Assembly: GCA_934501535.1 (NCBI GenBank)
Contig: CAKSUM010000005.1
Span: 1-64,000 of the forward strand
Origin: an uncultured Clostridia bacterium
GTDB lineage: Bacteria; Bacillota; Clostridia; UBA1381
Reading direction: 5' to 3'
Length of the DNA: 64,000 nt
A model generated the notes under the pieces. The model made no database searches. It saw only the letters and a program-made list of their open reading frames with translations, and was not told the origin of the DNA. Shown piece by piece: positions 1 to 7,024 of the stretch; the first letter of the stretch is position 1, and the number at the start of each line of letters is the position of its first letter. The position numbers were made by a program, and so were the translations under genes.

Positions 1-291
1 GCGGCAGGAGTAAGCCACACAACAGTTTATAAAAGGCTTTCCGACAAGGATTTCAAGGCAGAATATGACCGCAGACGGACAATGGCTCTTAATGAGGCTT
101 GTAACACGCTACAAGCGACTTTGACAAAGGCGGTAGACACAATACGCGAAATTGCGGAAAACAGCGACAATGCACCGCAAATCCGCTTAAATGCGTCTGC
201 ATTGCTATTGCAAAACTGTTTGAAGTATACCGAGCAAGTAAACATCTTGTCGCGGCTCGACGAACTCGAAAAAATATCAAATAAGGAGTAA
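1..291 (+). CDS. Phage-type helix-turn-helix protein, N-terminus outside window
   Basis: The reading frame is open from the first base, so the true start lies upstream of the window. The first residues (AAGVSHTTVYKRLSDKDF) look like the recognition part of a helix-turn-helix. The rest is a helical region rich in Leu, Ala and Asn ending in a short coiled coil (LSRLDELEKI). This layout matches small HTH proteins of phages and integrative elements, such as the phBC6A51 or terminase-small-subunit-like group; that assignment is from memory of the family. It is followed after 7 nt by a 50-aa ORF and lies inside the element that ends at the tRNA scar near 1911. A transposon regulator is an alternative. 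Confidence 0.6.
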   Translation, partial: AAGVSHTTVYKRLSDKDFKAEYDRRRTMALNEACNTLQATLTKAVDTIREIAENSDNAPQIRLNASALLLQNCLKYTEQVNILSRLDELEKISNKE

Positions 292-298
292 TGACATC

Positions 299-451
299 AT
301 GAAAGATATTGAAAAAAGAATTGAAGTCTTAGAGAAAAGCATACAGAGTGAAAAAGATATTGACGAAGTAAAGTCAATACTTGAACAAATAAGAAAAGCC
401 GCTTACGAAAATAAGATTGTAGACGGAAAAATACAGATTGAAATAAAATGA
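299..451 (+). CDS. Small coiled-coil protein (50 aa), mobile-element cargo
   Basis: A short ORF starts with ATG 7 nt after the HTH gene, whose last codons (AAGGAGTAA) supply its ribosome binding site. The product is highly charged and almost entirely helical (MKDIEKRIEVLEKSIQSEKD). Its first residues, KDIEKRIEVLEK, resemble the starts of two other small proteins nearby (at 1187 and 1412), which suggests a shared interaction motif. Its stop overlaps the region just before the next gene. Function is unknown. The tight packing and good ribosome binding site argue that it is real. Confidence 0.55.
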   Translation: MKDIEKRIEVLEKSIQSEKDIDEVKSILEQIRKAAYENKIVDGKIQIEIK

Positions 452-465
452 GGAGTGATTATATC

Positions 466-1194
466 ATGATAATTAAAGGAAATACTTACAACACAAACCC
501 TGTAACAGTTAGGCATTACGTCAAAGATTACCTTGATGAACTGCATAACAGATACGGCGAATACCGCAAAGAACGCGAAGTGCTTAATGCACGTCTTGAA
601 AAGGAAAATAACCGTTGGCAAAATGAAATCCGCAGAGGGTGGAATGATATGAAGATTAGGTTACAGGACGAACACAATCACAAAGAAACTGTAAAAGCTA
701 TAAAAAAAGAGTATGCGGAATTGGGTGAGAGAGCAAAGTTAAGCTTTAATGATGTTATTTCAGAGGCAGACACACGCTTTGAACGCTACAATCGTGCTAC
801 AGGCGATAAGGTTGACCTTGCAACGGTTGAACTGCTAAAGAGTGATGTTTTATCAAACAGGGAAATAAAGGCTCTTGCAGGCGATTTTAAGGGCAATATA
901 GCCATGCTCCGTATCATTGGCAAATATGCGGACGAACGAGCAAAGACCACCACTAACAGCGATGATAGCAGAGATTTGTCGGTACTTGCTTTTGATTGTA
1001 AAAAGGCAGAATTTAATTACAGAGAGCCGCTGGAGCGGTACGCCTATATGGCTACAGAGGCATTGTCAAGGGACGATACAAAGGCTTGTGCTTATCATAA
1101 AGTATTGACAGAGGAAACCTATCCCGAATTTAGCGAACAGGTCAAGGATATGTTTGTATCTGCTGACTATGAGGGGAACGGAAATAATGAATAA
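466..1194 (+). CDS. Uncharacterised helical protein (242 aa) of the mobile element
   Basis: I start the gene at the ATG at 466, preceded by AGGAG about 10 nt upstream, rather than the in-frame ATG at 448, which has no ribosome binding site. Residues about 20-90 are long charged helices with coiled-coil character (EYRKEREVLNARLEKENNRW), followed by a mixed region and an acidic C-terminus. No catalytic motif is visible. Size, charge and position after a terminase-small-subunit-like gene would fit a phage structural or scaffolding role, but that is inference. Its stop overlaps the next gene by 8 nt, so the genes are translationally linked. Confidence 0.6.
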   Translation: MIIKGNTYNTNPVTVRHYVKDYLDELHNRYGEYRKEREVLNARLEKENNRWQNEIRRGWNDMKIRLQDEHNHKETVKAIKKEYAELGERAKLSFNDVISEADTRFERYNRATGDKVDLATVELLKSDVLSNREIKALAGDFKGNIAMLRIIGKYADERAKTTTNSDDSRDLSVLAFDCKKAEFNYREPLERYAYMATEALSRDDTKACAYHKVLTEETYPEFSEQVKDMFVSADYEGNGNNE

Positions 1195-1399
1195 TATTAA
1201 AAAACGGCTCAAGGATGTTGAGGAACGCATAAAGGCTAATGAGATACCAAAAATAATGGTTTGTCTCAAAGACGGCACAGAACTTCAAGTCGACTGCTTA
1301 TCCGTTATAAAATACCTTACAGATAACAAAGATAAGATTGAATATGTTGAAAGCGGTTGTGTTACTATGAATACAATTTATAATGCACTTATAATATAG
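1187..1399 (+). CDS. Small uncharacterised protein (70 aa), mobile-element cargo
   Basis: The start chosen is ATG at 1187 (MNNIKKRLKDVEERIKANE), preceded by GAGGGG and overlapping the upstream stop by 8 nt. The N-terminal helix matches the pattern [N/K]-I-x-x-R-L-x-[E/D]-[L/V]-E also present in the ORFs at 299 and 1412. The remainder (PKIMVCLKDGTELQVDCLSV) looks like a small beta structure. No family is recognised. It probably belongs to the same transcript as its neighbours. Confidence 0.5.
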   Translation: MNNIKKRLKDVEERIKANEIPKIMVCLKDGTELQVDCLSVIKYLTDNKDKIEYVESGCVTMNTIYNALII

Positions 1400-1411
1400 G
1401 ACGGTGATACT

Positions 1412-1648
1412 ATGGCTAAAGATATTAAAAACAGGCTCACGGAGCTTGAAAAGCAATTATATAGTGATGTTTGGGCGGTTGTTACATACACAGACTGCAG
1501 AACGGAGCGGAAAAGGCTGTTAGATGTTATAAGCTACTGCATAGATAAAAACTCCGCTCCGAGGATAACAGATATATCCTTTATCGGTGATACATCTAAT
1601 CAAGGCATTTTACCTGAACTCGTCAAATACTTAGTTACCTCATATTAA
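1412..1648 (+). CDS. Small uncharacterised protein (78 aa), last gene of the mobile element
   Basis: The start has a good ribosome binding site (AGGACGGTG) 12 nt after the previous stop. The N-terminus MAKDIKNRLTELEKQL is the clearest version of the motif shared with the ORFs at 299 and 1187. The C-terminal part, with a Cys-Arg-Thr-Glu segment and a Pro-Glu-Leu-Val ending, is not recognised. The gene is followed 23 nt later by a Rho-independent terminator and then by the tRNA-derived scar, so it is the last gene of the element. Confidence 0.5.
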   Translation: MAKDIKNRLTELEKQLYSDVWAVVTYTDCRTERKRLLDVISYCIDKNSAPRITDISFIGDTSNQGILPELVKYLVTSY

Positions 1649-1671
1649 TTTATATATATGCTAAAGAAAAA

Positions 1672-1706
1672 GCGGTTAAGAACTTATAATCTTGACCGCC
1701 TTTTTC
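1672..1706 (+). terminator. Rho-independent terminator of the mobile-element operon
   Basis: Arms GCGGTTAAG (1672-1680) and CTTGACCGC (1691-1699) form a 9-bp stem with one G-U pair. They are flanked by an A-run before and a T-run (1701-1705) after. It closes the transcript of the small genes at 1-1648. Confidence 0.75.
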
Positions 1707-1866
1707 TGCTTAAAAATAATTCAACAAAAATTCAACAATAATTCAACTATGATAGAAAATTCAACAAAAACATACAAAACGATACAACACGAAAAACAGC
1801 CGCAAACCGCATGAAATCAATACTTTAAAAGAATTTACAAAATGATAAAAAACGTCCTGTTTTGAA

Positions 1867-1911
1867 CTCATAACCCGGAGGTCGTTGGTTCAAATCCGGC
1901 CCCTGCACCCA
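1867..1911 (+). other. 3' half of initiator tRNA-fMet: attachment-site (attR) scar
   Basis: The 45 bases run from the anticodon loop CTCATAA (CAU anticodon) through CCCGG, the T arm (GGTTCAAATCC) and a 3'-terminal CCA. The order and the T-arm/acceptor sequence match bacterial initiator tRNA rather than elongator tRNA-Met. The bases upstream (TTTTGAA) cannot form the 5' half of the anticodon stem, and no D arm or 5' acceptor strand exists, so this is a fragment. Fragments of this type are left when an integrase inserts an element into the 3' end of a tRNA gene. The element lies to the left, and the intact tRNA should be beyond its far end on the same strand. Confidence 0.75.
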
Positions 1912-1915
1912 CGTC

Positions 1916-1950
1916 GGAGCAAGCTTTATATCGCTTGCTCCAATTTTTTT
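1916..1950 (+). terminator. Terminator of the (displaced) tRNA-fMet locus
   Basis: Perfect 9-bp arms GGAGCAAGC (1916-1924) and GCTTGCTCC (1933-1941) are followed by seven T residues. It sits 4 nt after the CCA of the tRNA fragment, where the native terminator of the tRNA would be, which supports the view that chromosome resumes here. A diverged copy lies at 2120-2154. Confidence 0.75.
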
Positions 1951-2119
1951 ATAAAAAATCAGAGTTTGCTCATGCCGCTGCTCCTCCTTTATCGCAAAAA
2001 GGCATGCTCGGCTCGACCGTTCACTTGCACGAGCACTCTCTGACGGCTCACTGTTGCTGCTAACTTTTTTACAAGTATGTCTGCGGTGCAGCATATATCA
2101 AAAGGTTCCCGTCCGCTTT

Positions 2120-2154
2120 GGAACAGGTTTTATATTGCTTGTTCCAACTTTTTT
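2120..2154 (+). repeat. Diverged second copy of the tRNA terminator hairpin
   Basis: Arms GGAACAGGT (2120-2128) and GCTTGTTCC (2137-2145) plus a T-run reproduce the layout of the hairpin at 1916-1950. The loop and flanks are also alike: TTTATAT in the loop region and a trailing AAAAAATCA. Changes in the arms are largely compensated by G-U pairs. It may be the terminator of a lost tRNA gene or a duplicated terminator. The bases between the two copies (1951-2119) hold nothing I recognise. Confidence 0.55.
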
Positions 2155-2196
2155 ACAAAAAAATCATTATTTTGTAAACTTTTAGTAAAAAATGTA

Positions 2197-2225
2197 TTGA
2201 CATTGTTAAGATTTTGTGATATAAT
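2197..2225 (+). promoter_or_regulatory. Consensus sigma-A promoter of the candidate small RNA
   Basis: TTGACA at 2197-2202 and TATAAT at 2220-2225 are separated by 17 nt, a perfect match to the housekeeping promoter consensus. No gene with a ribosome binding site follows before the terminator at 2312, so the promoter most likely drives a short untranslated RNA. Confidence 0.8.
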
Positions 2226-2230
2226 CGTAT

Positions 2231-2349
2231 CTGTTGATATGTTGTGGTTGTATATGGGGTATATCAACAGCGGTATACAAGCAATTGTATATCGGGTATT
2301 TTTGTGGAAGTGATAAACCGTCGTTAATTCGACGGTTTATCATTTTTTT
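2231..2349 (+). ncRNA. Candidate small non-coding RNA (about 118 nt)
   Basis: From the predicted start just after the TATAAT box, the transcript folds into three stem-loops. The first pairs CTGTTGATAT (2231-2240) with ATATCAACAG (2261-2270), a perfect 10-bp helix with a 20-nt G/T-rich loop. The second pairs CGGTATACAA (2271-2280) with TTGTATATCG (2285-2294), closed by a GCAA (GNRA-type) tetraloop. The third is a 12-bp terminator stem (2312-2323 with 2330-2341) and seven T. A 24-codon ORF (ATG at 2239) overlaps the structure but has no ribosome binding site. It does not match 6S, SRP, tmRNA or a riboswitch class I know. Its function is unknown. Confidence 0.6.
2312..2349 (+). terminator. Rho-independent terminator of the candidate small RNA
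   Basis: A perfect 12-bp stem GATAAACCGTCG / CGACGGTTTATC with loop TTAATT is followed by TTTTTTT. There is no complete gene between the promoter at 2197 and this point. Confidence 0.85.
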
Positions 2350-2351
2350 GC

Positions 2352-2413
2352 GCAAAAAATCCCCCGTTATAATCCACACCTCAAAAAGTACATGAAGTGT
2401 TTATCACAACGGG
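2352..2413 (-). terminator. Probable terminator of the FAD oxidoreductase operon
   Basis: Read on the minus strand, CCCGTT...CACT (2413-2396) pairs imperfectly with the region 2381-2363, and the hairpin is followed by ATTTTTTGCG. It lies about 50 nt after the stop of the oxidoreductase gene. It faces the terminator of the small RNA, so the two convergent transcripts end back to back. Confidence 0.5.
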
Positions 2414-2465
2414 AGTATTTATTCTCAAAATGCGGATATGCAATCTGTGCCGCCTTCCCTATCAC

Positions 2466-3632
2466 TTAACCCAAGTCATTCTCATGCAAAATCACGCCGT
2501 TTTTCCTCAGTTGTTCCTGTATCCTGCCAATATCAACTCCGTCCGTAGCGCACATGGCAGCAGCAATTCCCGATGCCTCGCCCGTTACGGCACACGCCGG
2601 AATTACGCGCGATATATCCCACATGGAATCGGTGACGGAAATGCACCGTCCGGCAGCAAAAATATTTTTGCACTTATTCGTATACAGCGTTTCAAACGGG
2701 ATTTCATAAACAGGTCCGCGCTCGCGCCAGTCGGAAATCATTCCGATTGAACTGTCAAATTTTTTATGCACCTCCGCGCTGTCCAGAACATATTCCCCGA
2801 CAATTCTGCGCGTCATTCTCAGCTGCGGTATCGTCGGCATTGTCACAAATTTCACTCCCGACTTTTCCGCATCAATCAGCATCTGTTCATGCGAAAGCTG
2901 CACCATTTCGCTGTTGTCGCGAGCGTCAAGCCCCGAAAAACGCCGTTCTATCAGCGCTTCGTTTTTATCCGCACGAGGATCCTCGCTATAACCCAGCATT
3001 TTAAGCTGCGCGCCGTTTTTTCCCTCAAAATAATACCAGCATGCAAGCACATTTTTCGGCTTAAATTCTTCCGTTTCAATTTCCGCATACCGAAAAATAT
3101 CCGCATCTCCGGTTGCGTCAACCGCCGCTGCCACCGAAACCGCACTTCGTCCGCTCTTGTTTTCTACAATAATGTGCGTTAATTTTTTGCCGTCGGTTTT
3201 TACCGCGCACAGTTTGGTTCCGTACAAAATGTCCACGCCCTCACGCACAAGCAGCTGCTCCGCCTCAATCGCAAAAAAGTGCGGATTAAACTGTATCTCA
3301 AATCTGTGCTCCATGCGGCTTTCGCGCGGATTATCATTTAACCATTCCGCGCCGTCATAGCCCTCCGTGCCGTGTTTTGCGGACAGGCGTATAAGCTCCT
3401 CGCAAATCCCGAAAGAAACCTGCCTCCCAAATCCGTCGCAAAGCGGCAGATAAATCGTCACCAGTCCCGACGTCGCAAGTCCGCCGAGGATATACGAATT
3501 TTCAACGAACAGCACCGACGCGCCGCTGCGTGCCGCGGCAAGTGCCGCCGATATTCCGGCAACACCTCCGCCGCAGACCGCAACATCATACTCAGCGGAT
3601 ACCTTTGTTTTTAAATTTTCAACTATTTCCAT
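2466..3632 (-). CDS. FAD-dependent oxidoreductase (388 aa)
   Basis: The N-terminus carries a Rossmann dinucleotide motif, VAVCGGGVAGISAALAAARSG (G21-x-G23-x-x-G26), followed by an acidic residue at the end of the second strand (VLFVENS). This is typical of the FAD_oxidored / glucose-inhibited-division-like group. The C-terminus (residues about 345-375) carries the second FAD-contacting segment, ACAVTGEASGIAAAM. The substrate cannot be told. The start is supported by AGGGAGA, and the first 14 nt overlap the end of the citrate synthase gene, so it is the last gene of the tatD-holB-citrate synthase operon. Length is normal for the family. Confidence 0.8.
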   Translation of the reverse strand: MEIVENLKTKVSAEYDVAVCGGGVAGISAALAAARSGASVLFVENSYILGGLATSGLVTIYLPLCDGFGRQVSFGICEELIRLSAKHGTEGYDGAEWLNDNPRESRMEHRFEIQFNPHFFAIEAEQLLVREGVDILYGTKLCAVKTDGKKLTHIIVENKSGRSAVSVAAAVDATGDADIFRYAEIETEEFKPKNVLACWYYFEGKNGAQLKMLGYSEDPRADKNEALIERRFSGLDARDNSEMVQLSHEQMLIDAEKSGVKFVTMPTIPQLRMTRRIVGEYVLDSAEVHKKFDSSIGMISDWRERGPVYEIPFETLYTNKCKNIFAAGRCISVTDSMWDISRVIPACAVTGEASGIAAAMCATDGVDIGRIQEQLRKNGVILHENDLG

Positions 3633-4992
3633 CGCTGTTCTCCCTTTCTGTCATGGGGATATATTTTTTGTGCGACGCAACATTCTTGTATGCCGGGCGC
3701 ACAATCTTGCCCGCGCTCATGATTTCTTCAAGACGGTGTGCGCTCCAGCCGGCAATTCTCGCTATAGCGAAAATCGGCGTATAAAGCTCAAGCGGCAGCC
3801 CGAGCATGCTGTAAACAAAGCCCGAATAGAAATCAACGTTTGCGCTTACCGGACGGTTGCGCTTTTCTTTCAAAAGTGACGGCGCAACGTTCTCAACCAT
3901 TTCATACAGCGCCATTTCTTTTTCCTTGCCCTTTTCCTTTGCAAGCGGCACCACATATTTTTTCAGGATTTTTGTTCTCGGGTCTGACAGCGAATAAACC
4001 GCGTGTCCGATACCGTAAATAAGACCGCTGCCGTCAAAAGCCTGCTTATTCAGTATTTTCTTAAGATATTCGCGTACTTCCTCCTCGTCGGTCCAATCTT
4101 TCACGTGCTCCTTGATATCATCAAACATCTGTACAACTTTTTTGTTCGCACCGCCGTGCCTCGGCCCTTTCAGCGAACCGAGCGACGCGGCAACCGATGA
4201 ATATGTATCTGTTCCCGAGGACGATACAACATGCGTGGTAAAGGTCGAGTTATTACCGCCGCCGTGCTCCGCCTGCGCAACCAGGCAGATGTCCAGAAGT
4301 TTTGCCTCAAGCTGCGTATACTGTTTGTCCGGGCGCAGCGTATACAAAATCACCTCCGCCGTAGACAGATTTGCCGGCGGCGTATGAATATACAGGCTGT
4401 GTCCTTTCTGGTAGTGATTGTATGCCTGATAGCCGTACACCGATAAAAGCGGAAACAGTGCGATAAGCTGCAAACTCTGCCTTAATACATTGTCCACCGA
4501 GGTATCGTCGGCACGGTCATCATATGAATAAAGGGTCAGCACACTCCTTGCAAGCGTGTTCATCATGTCGCTTGACGGCGCTTTCATGATAATATCGCGC
4601 ACAAAACTTGTGGGCAGAGTGCGGTATTCCGCAAGCACGCGGCAGAAATCCGCAAGCTCTGCGCCTGACGGCTGTTCGCCGAAAATGAGCAGATATAAAA
4701 CCTCCTCAAATCCAAATCTTCCGTCATCGGTAAAGCCCTTTACGATGTCCTCGATATCATAGCCGCGATAATAAAGCTTACCCTCGCACGGAATCATTTC
4801 TCCGTCATCTATGGTGTATGACTTTACTTCGCCTATTTCGGTAAGACCGGTAAGAACTCCCCTGCCGCTCTTGTAACGCAGTCCGCGCTTTACTTCGTAG
4901 CGGTCATATAACTCCGGGTCAATGCGGCTGTTGCTGCTGCATTTTTCCGCCAGGCGTTCTATTTCGGGTGTCAGTTCAGAGAATTTGTTCAT
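3619..4992 (-). CDS. gltA: Citrate synthase (457 aa)
   Basis: Condenses acetyl-CoA and oxaloacetate to citrate. The active-site segments are visible: AEHGGGNNSTFTTHV (first His), YGIGHAVYSLSDPR (second His) and ANVDFYSGFVYSMLG (catalytic Asp). The 457-residue length and N-terminal extension (MNKFSELTPEIERLAEKCSS) match the longer citrate/2-methylcitrate synthases common in Clostridia. A methylcitrate role cannot be excluded from sequence alone. The gene lies 7 nt after holB and overlaps the FAD oxidoreductase, so a four-gene operon is likely. No other citric-acid-cycle gene is in the window, which suggests biosynthetic use for 2-oxoglutarate. Confidence 0.9.
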   Translation of the reverse strand: MNKFSELTPEIERLAEKCSSNSRIDPELYDRYEVKRGLRYKSGRGVLTGLTEIGEVKSYTIDDGEMIPCEGKLYYRGYDIEDIVKGFTDDGRFGFEEVLYLLIFGEQPSGAELADFCRVLAEYRTLPTSFVRDIIMKAPSSDMMNTLARSVLTLYSYDDRADDTSVDNVLRQSLQLIALFPLLSVYGYQAYNHYQKGHSLYIHTPPANLSTAEVILYTLRPDKQYTQLEAKLLDICLVAQAEHGGGNNSTFTTHVVSSSGTDTYSSVAASLGSLKGPRHGGANKKVVQMFDDIKEHVKDWTDEEEVREYLKKILNKQAFDGSGLIYGIGHAVYSLSDPRTKILKKYVVPLAKEKGKEKEMALYEMVENVAPSLLKEKRNRPVSANVDFYSGFVYSMLGLPLELYTPIFAIARIAGWSAHRLEEIMSAGKIVRPAYKNVASHKKYIPMTERENSDGNS

Positions 4993-4999
4993 GTTTTAT

Positions 5000-5983
5000 C
5001 TATCCTTTCCTTTTTATCGTAAATGCCGTCCAGAGGGCGAGCGTATGCAGACTGACATATCGCCGGCGCATTTTTTGTGCAGCGGCGATACCGTCCATTG
5101 CGTACACAATCTTTTTTTCGGAATATCTGTTTGCCAAATCGGTCAGACCGATGTCAAAATCACTGTTGACAATTCCTCCGCGCATACCGTTCTGAATCAG
5201 CATGACATCACGCGTAAAACTTTGCCAAAGCTCAAGTATCAAATCCGCATCGTCCTTGTTTTCCTCAAGAAATTCCGAGATTTTATATGCGTCAATCAGG
5301 CGCGGCGAGAGCAGCGGTTCCAGCTTTTCAAAAGCCGCATTGCGCAGCGGCACAAAGCTTTCATTATTTATAATGCGCTCCGCCTTTGCCATAACTCCGC
5401 CGGAATATTTCGCATAAAAATCTGCTTTTTCACCTAATTCCGGGTGTGATTTCAAAAGCATTTCTTTTATCTGCTCCGCCGGTACCGGTCCGAACCGGAT
5501 TTGTATGCACCGTGACCTGACCGTTTGCAGCAGTGTTTCGTGATTTTCCGCAAGAATTATAAATGCGGCATATTCCGGCGGCTCTTCAAGAACCTTTAAA
5601 AATGCATTCTGCGCCTGCTCGTTCATGTCATCGCCGTACGCGATAATATATACCTTTTTCCGGCTCTCATACGGTTTCGTATATGCATCCGTGACAATAC
5701 CGCGCACCATGTCAACCGAAATATTTTTCTTACCGTCCGGCGGCTTTACAAAGTAAATGTCCGGGTGAGTTCCGGCTGCCGCCATAATGCACGCCGTACA
5801 TGTGCCGCACGGTGCACTCTGCGTATTTTCACATACCAGGGCAGCGGCAAAAAGCTGAGCTGCCTCATATGTTCCTACGCCCTTTTCACCCTCGAAAATA
5901 TATGCGTGCCGGACAGTTTCATGCCGTATGCTTTCTATTAAATTTTCCATTATGCTTTCATGAAAAATGTCATATCCGTACAT
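5000..5983 (-). CDS. holB: DNA polymerase III subunit delta' (327 aa)
   Basis: Clamp-loader subunit. The N-terminal AAA+ region has a modified P-loop (GEKGVGTYEAA), as expected for delta', which does not hydrolyse ATP. It is followed by a four-cysteine zinc-binding module around residues 50-65 (CENTQSAPCGTCTAC) and by the conserved AQNAFLKVLEEPP and RSRCIQIRF segments (sensor region). The start has a good AAAGGAA site. It sits between tatD and citrate synthase; tatD-holB adjacency is common in Firmicutes. Confidence 0.92.
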   Translation of the reverse strand: MYGYDIFHESIMENLIESIRHETVRHAYIFEGEKGVGTYEAAQLFAAALVCENTQSAPCGTCTACIMAAAGTHPDIYFVKPPDGKKNISVDMVRGIVTDAYTKPYESRKKVYIIAYGDDMNEQAQNAFLKVLEEPPEYAAFIILAENHETLLQTVRSRCIQIRFGPVPAEQIKEMLLKSHPELGEKADFYAKYSGGVMAKAERIINNESFVPLRNAAFEKLEPLLSPRLIDAYKISEFLEENKDDADLILELWQSFTRDVMLIQNGMRGGIVNSDFDIGLTDLANRYSEKKIVYAMDGIAAAQKMRRRYVSLHTLALWTAFTIKRKG

Positions 5984-6010
5984 CTGTCCGGTTCCTTTCC
6001 GTCCGATAAA

Positions 6011-6781
6011 TCAGTTTTGTATCCGATACAGCCTTTTTGCGTTGCTGAGAGTGATTTCTTCGACTTCACCGACAGAAATACCCTTTATCTGCGCAAGCCG
6101 TTCCGCGACAAAGTGCATTAAAAGCGAGCTGTTTCGCGTTCCGCGGTGCGGTTCCGGCGCAAGGTACGGACAGTCCGTTTCAAGAACAATTCGCTCGATG
6201 GGCGCCGCTTCCGCCGCCTTGTGCACTTTTTTCGCATTTTTGAACGTCAGCGTGCCGCCGAACCCAAGATAAAATCCCAAATCCAGCACATCACGCACCA
6301 TTTCCGCACTGCCCGAATAACAGTGCAGAATTCCGCCGACCTCATCGGCATGATGCGCGCGCAGAATTTTCAGCGTGTCCTCATGCGCCTCGCGGTCATG
6401 TACAATAACCGGCAGATTCAGCTTGCGCGCTAAATCAATCTGCCGCGCAAACCACTTTTGCTGAACCTCCCTCGGTACATCGTCATAATGATAATCAAGC
6501 CCGATTTCCCCTATGGCACGGACTTTTTCATGCTGCGCATACTGCTCCAGCATGTCCATGTCCGACTCGGTCAGACCGCCCGCATTTTCGGGGTGTACAC
6601 CTGCCGATGCATATAAAAACGGGTATTTTTCCGCTAATTCTATAATTGTTTCCACCGATTTCATGGAATCCGCCGCATTCATAATATATTCAATCCCGTT
6701 TTCCCGCATCTGCGACAGGATTTCGTGACGGTCGCTGTCAAATGCATGGTCATTGTAATGTGCATGTGAATCAAAAAGCAT
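6011..6781 (-). CDS. tatD: TatD-family metal-dependent DNase (256 aa)
   Basis: A TIM-barrel hydrolase of the amidohydrolase superfamily. Metal ligands are visible: DSHAHYND (His pair near residues 6-8), GEIGLDYHYD (Glu), VIVHDREA (His), LHCYSG (His) and ETDCPYLAPEP (Asp). Family members act as 3'-5' exonucleases or deoxyribonucleases in DNA repair. It is the first gene of the tatD-holB-citrate synthase-FAD oxidoreductase operon and starts after CGGAGAAT. Upstream lie the MITE-like repeats at 6808-7024. Confidence 0.92.
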   Translation of the reverse strand: MLFDSHAHYNDHAFDSDRHEILSQMRENGIEYIMNAADSMKSVETIIELAEKYPFLYASAGVHPENAGGLTESDMDMLEQYAQHEKVRAIGEIGLDYHYDDVPREVQQKWFARQIDLARKLNLPVIVHDREAHEDTLKILRAHHADEVGGILHCYSGSAEMVRDVLDLGFYLGFGGTLTFKNAKKVHKAAEAAPIERIVLETDCPYLAPEPHRGTRNSSLLMHFVAERLAQIKGISVGEVEEITLSNAKRLYRIQN

Positions 6782-6807
6782 AATTATTCTCCGTTTTCAC
6801 TGCTTAG

Positions 6808-7024
6808 TTATAATAAAAATTTGAGCAAATTGCCCTCTTTATGTGAGCGGTGCTTGTTCCAATGTACCGTCCCGAACGAAAAAGGGTGAGATGCCGCGCA
6901 TATTTCCGCTATTTTGTTATAATGAAAAGCTGCAAGCAAATTGCCCTCTTTATGTGAGCGGTGCTGTACGAAGGTACCGCCCCGAACGAAAAAGGGTGAG
7001 ATGCGACGCATATTTTCATTATAA
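6808..7024. repeat. Two tandem MITE-like repeats bounded by TTATAA
   Basis: Two copies of an approximately 80-bp core (6825-6905 and 6935-7014) share long identical blocks, for example GCAAATTGCCCTCTTTATG and GAACGAAAAAGGGTGAGATG. Each core lies between TTATAA motifs at 6808, 6917 and 7019. The second copy has perfect 12-bp terminal inverted repeats, TTATAATGAAAA at 6917-6928 and TTTTCATTATAA at 7013-7024. Internal arms co-vary (GCGGT/ACCGT and GCGGT/ACCGC), which suggests an RNA or cruciform hairpin. No transposase is present. The right boundary supplies the last codon and stop of the PAP2-family gene. A minus-strand ORF through the repeats is an artefact of the repetition. Confidence 0.7.

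Noticed and set aside
1825..2094. Minus-strand ORF of 89 aa across the tRNA scar
   Set aside because: It translates through a tRNA fragment and its terminator; this type of ORF is a common artefact of tRNA regions.
2239..2313. 24-codon hydrophobic peptide ORF inside the candidate small RNA, which might look like a type I toxin
   Set aside because: No ribosome binding site precedes the ATG, which lies inside a 10-bp stem, and no antisense RNA promoter was seen.
6808..7011. Minus-strand ORF of 67 aa with two RSHKEGNLL segments
   Set aside because: It is only the translation of the two tandem repeats; no ribosome binding site and the similarity is at the DNA level.
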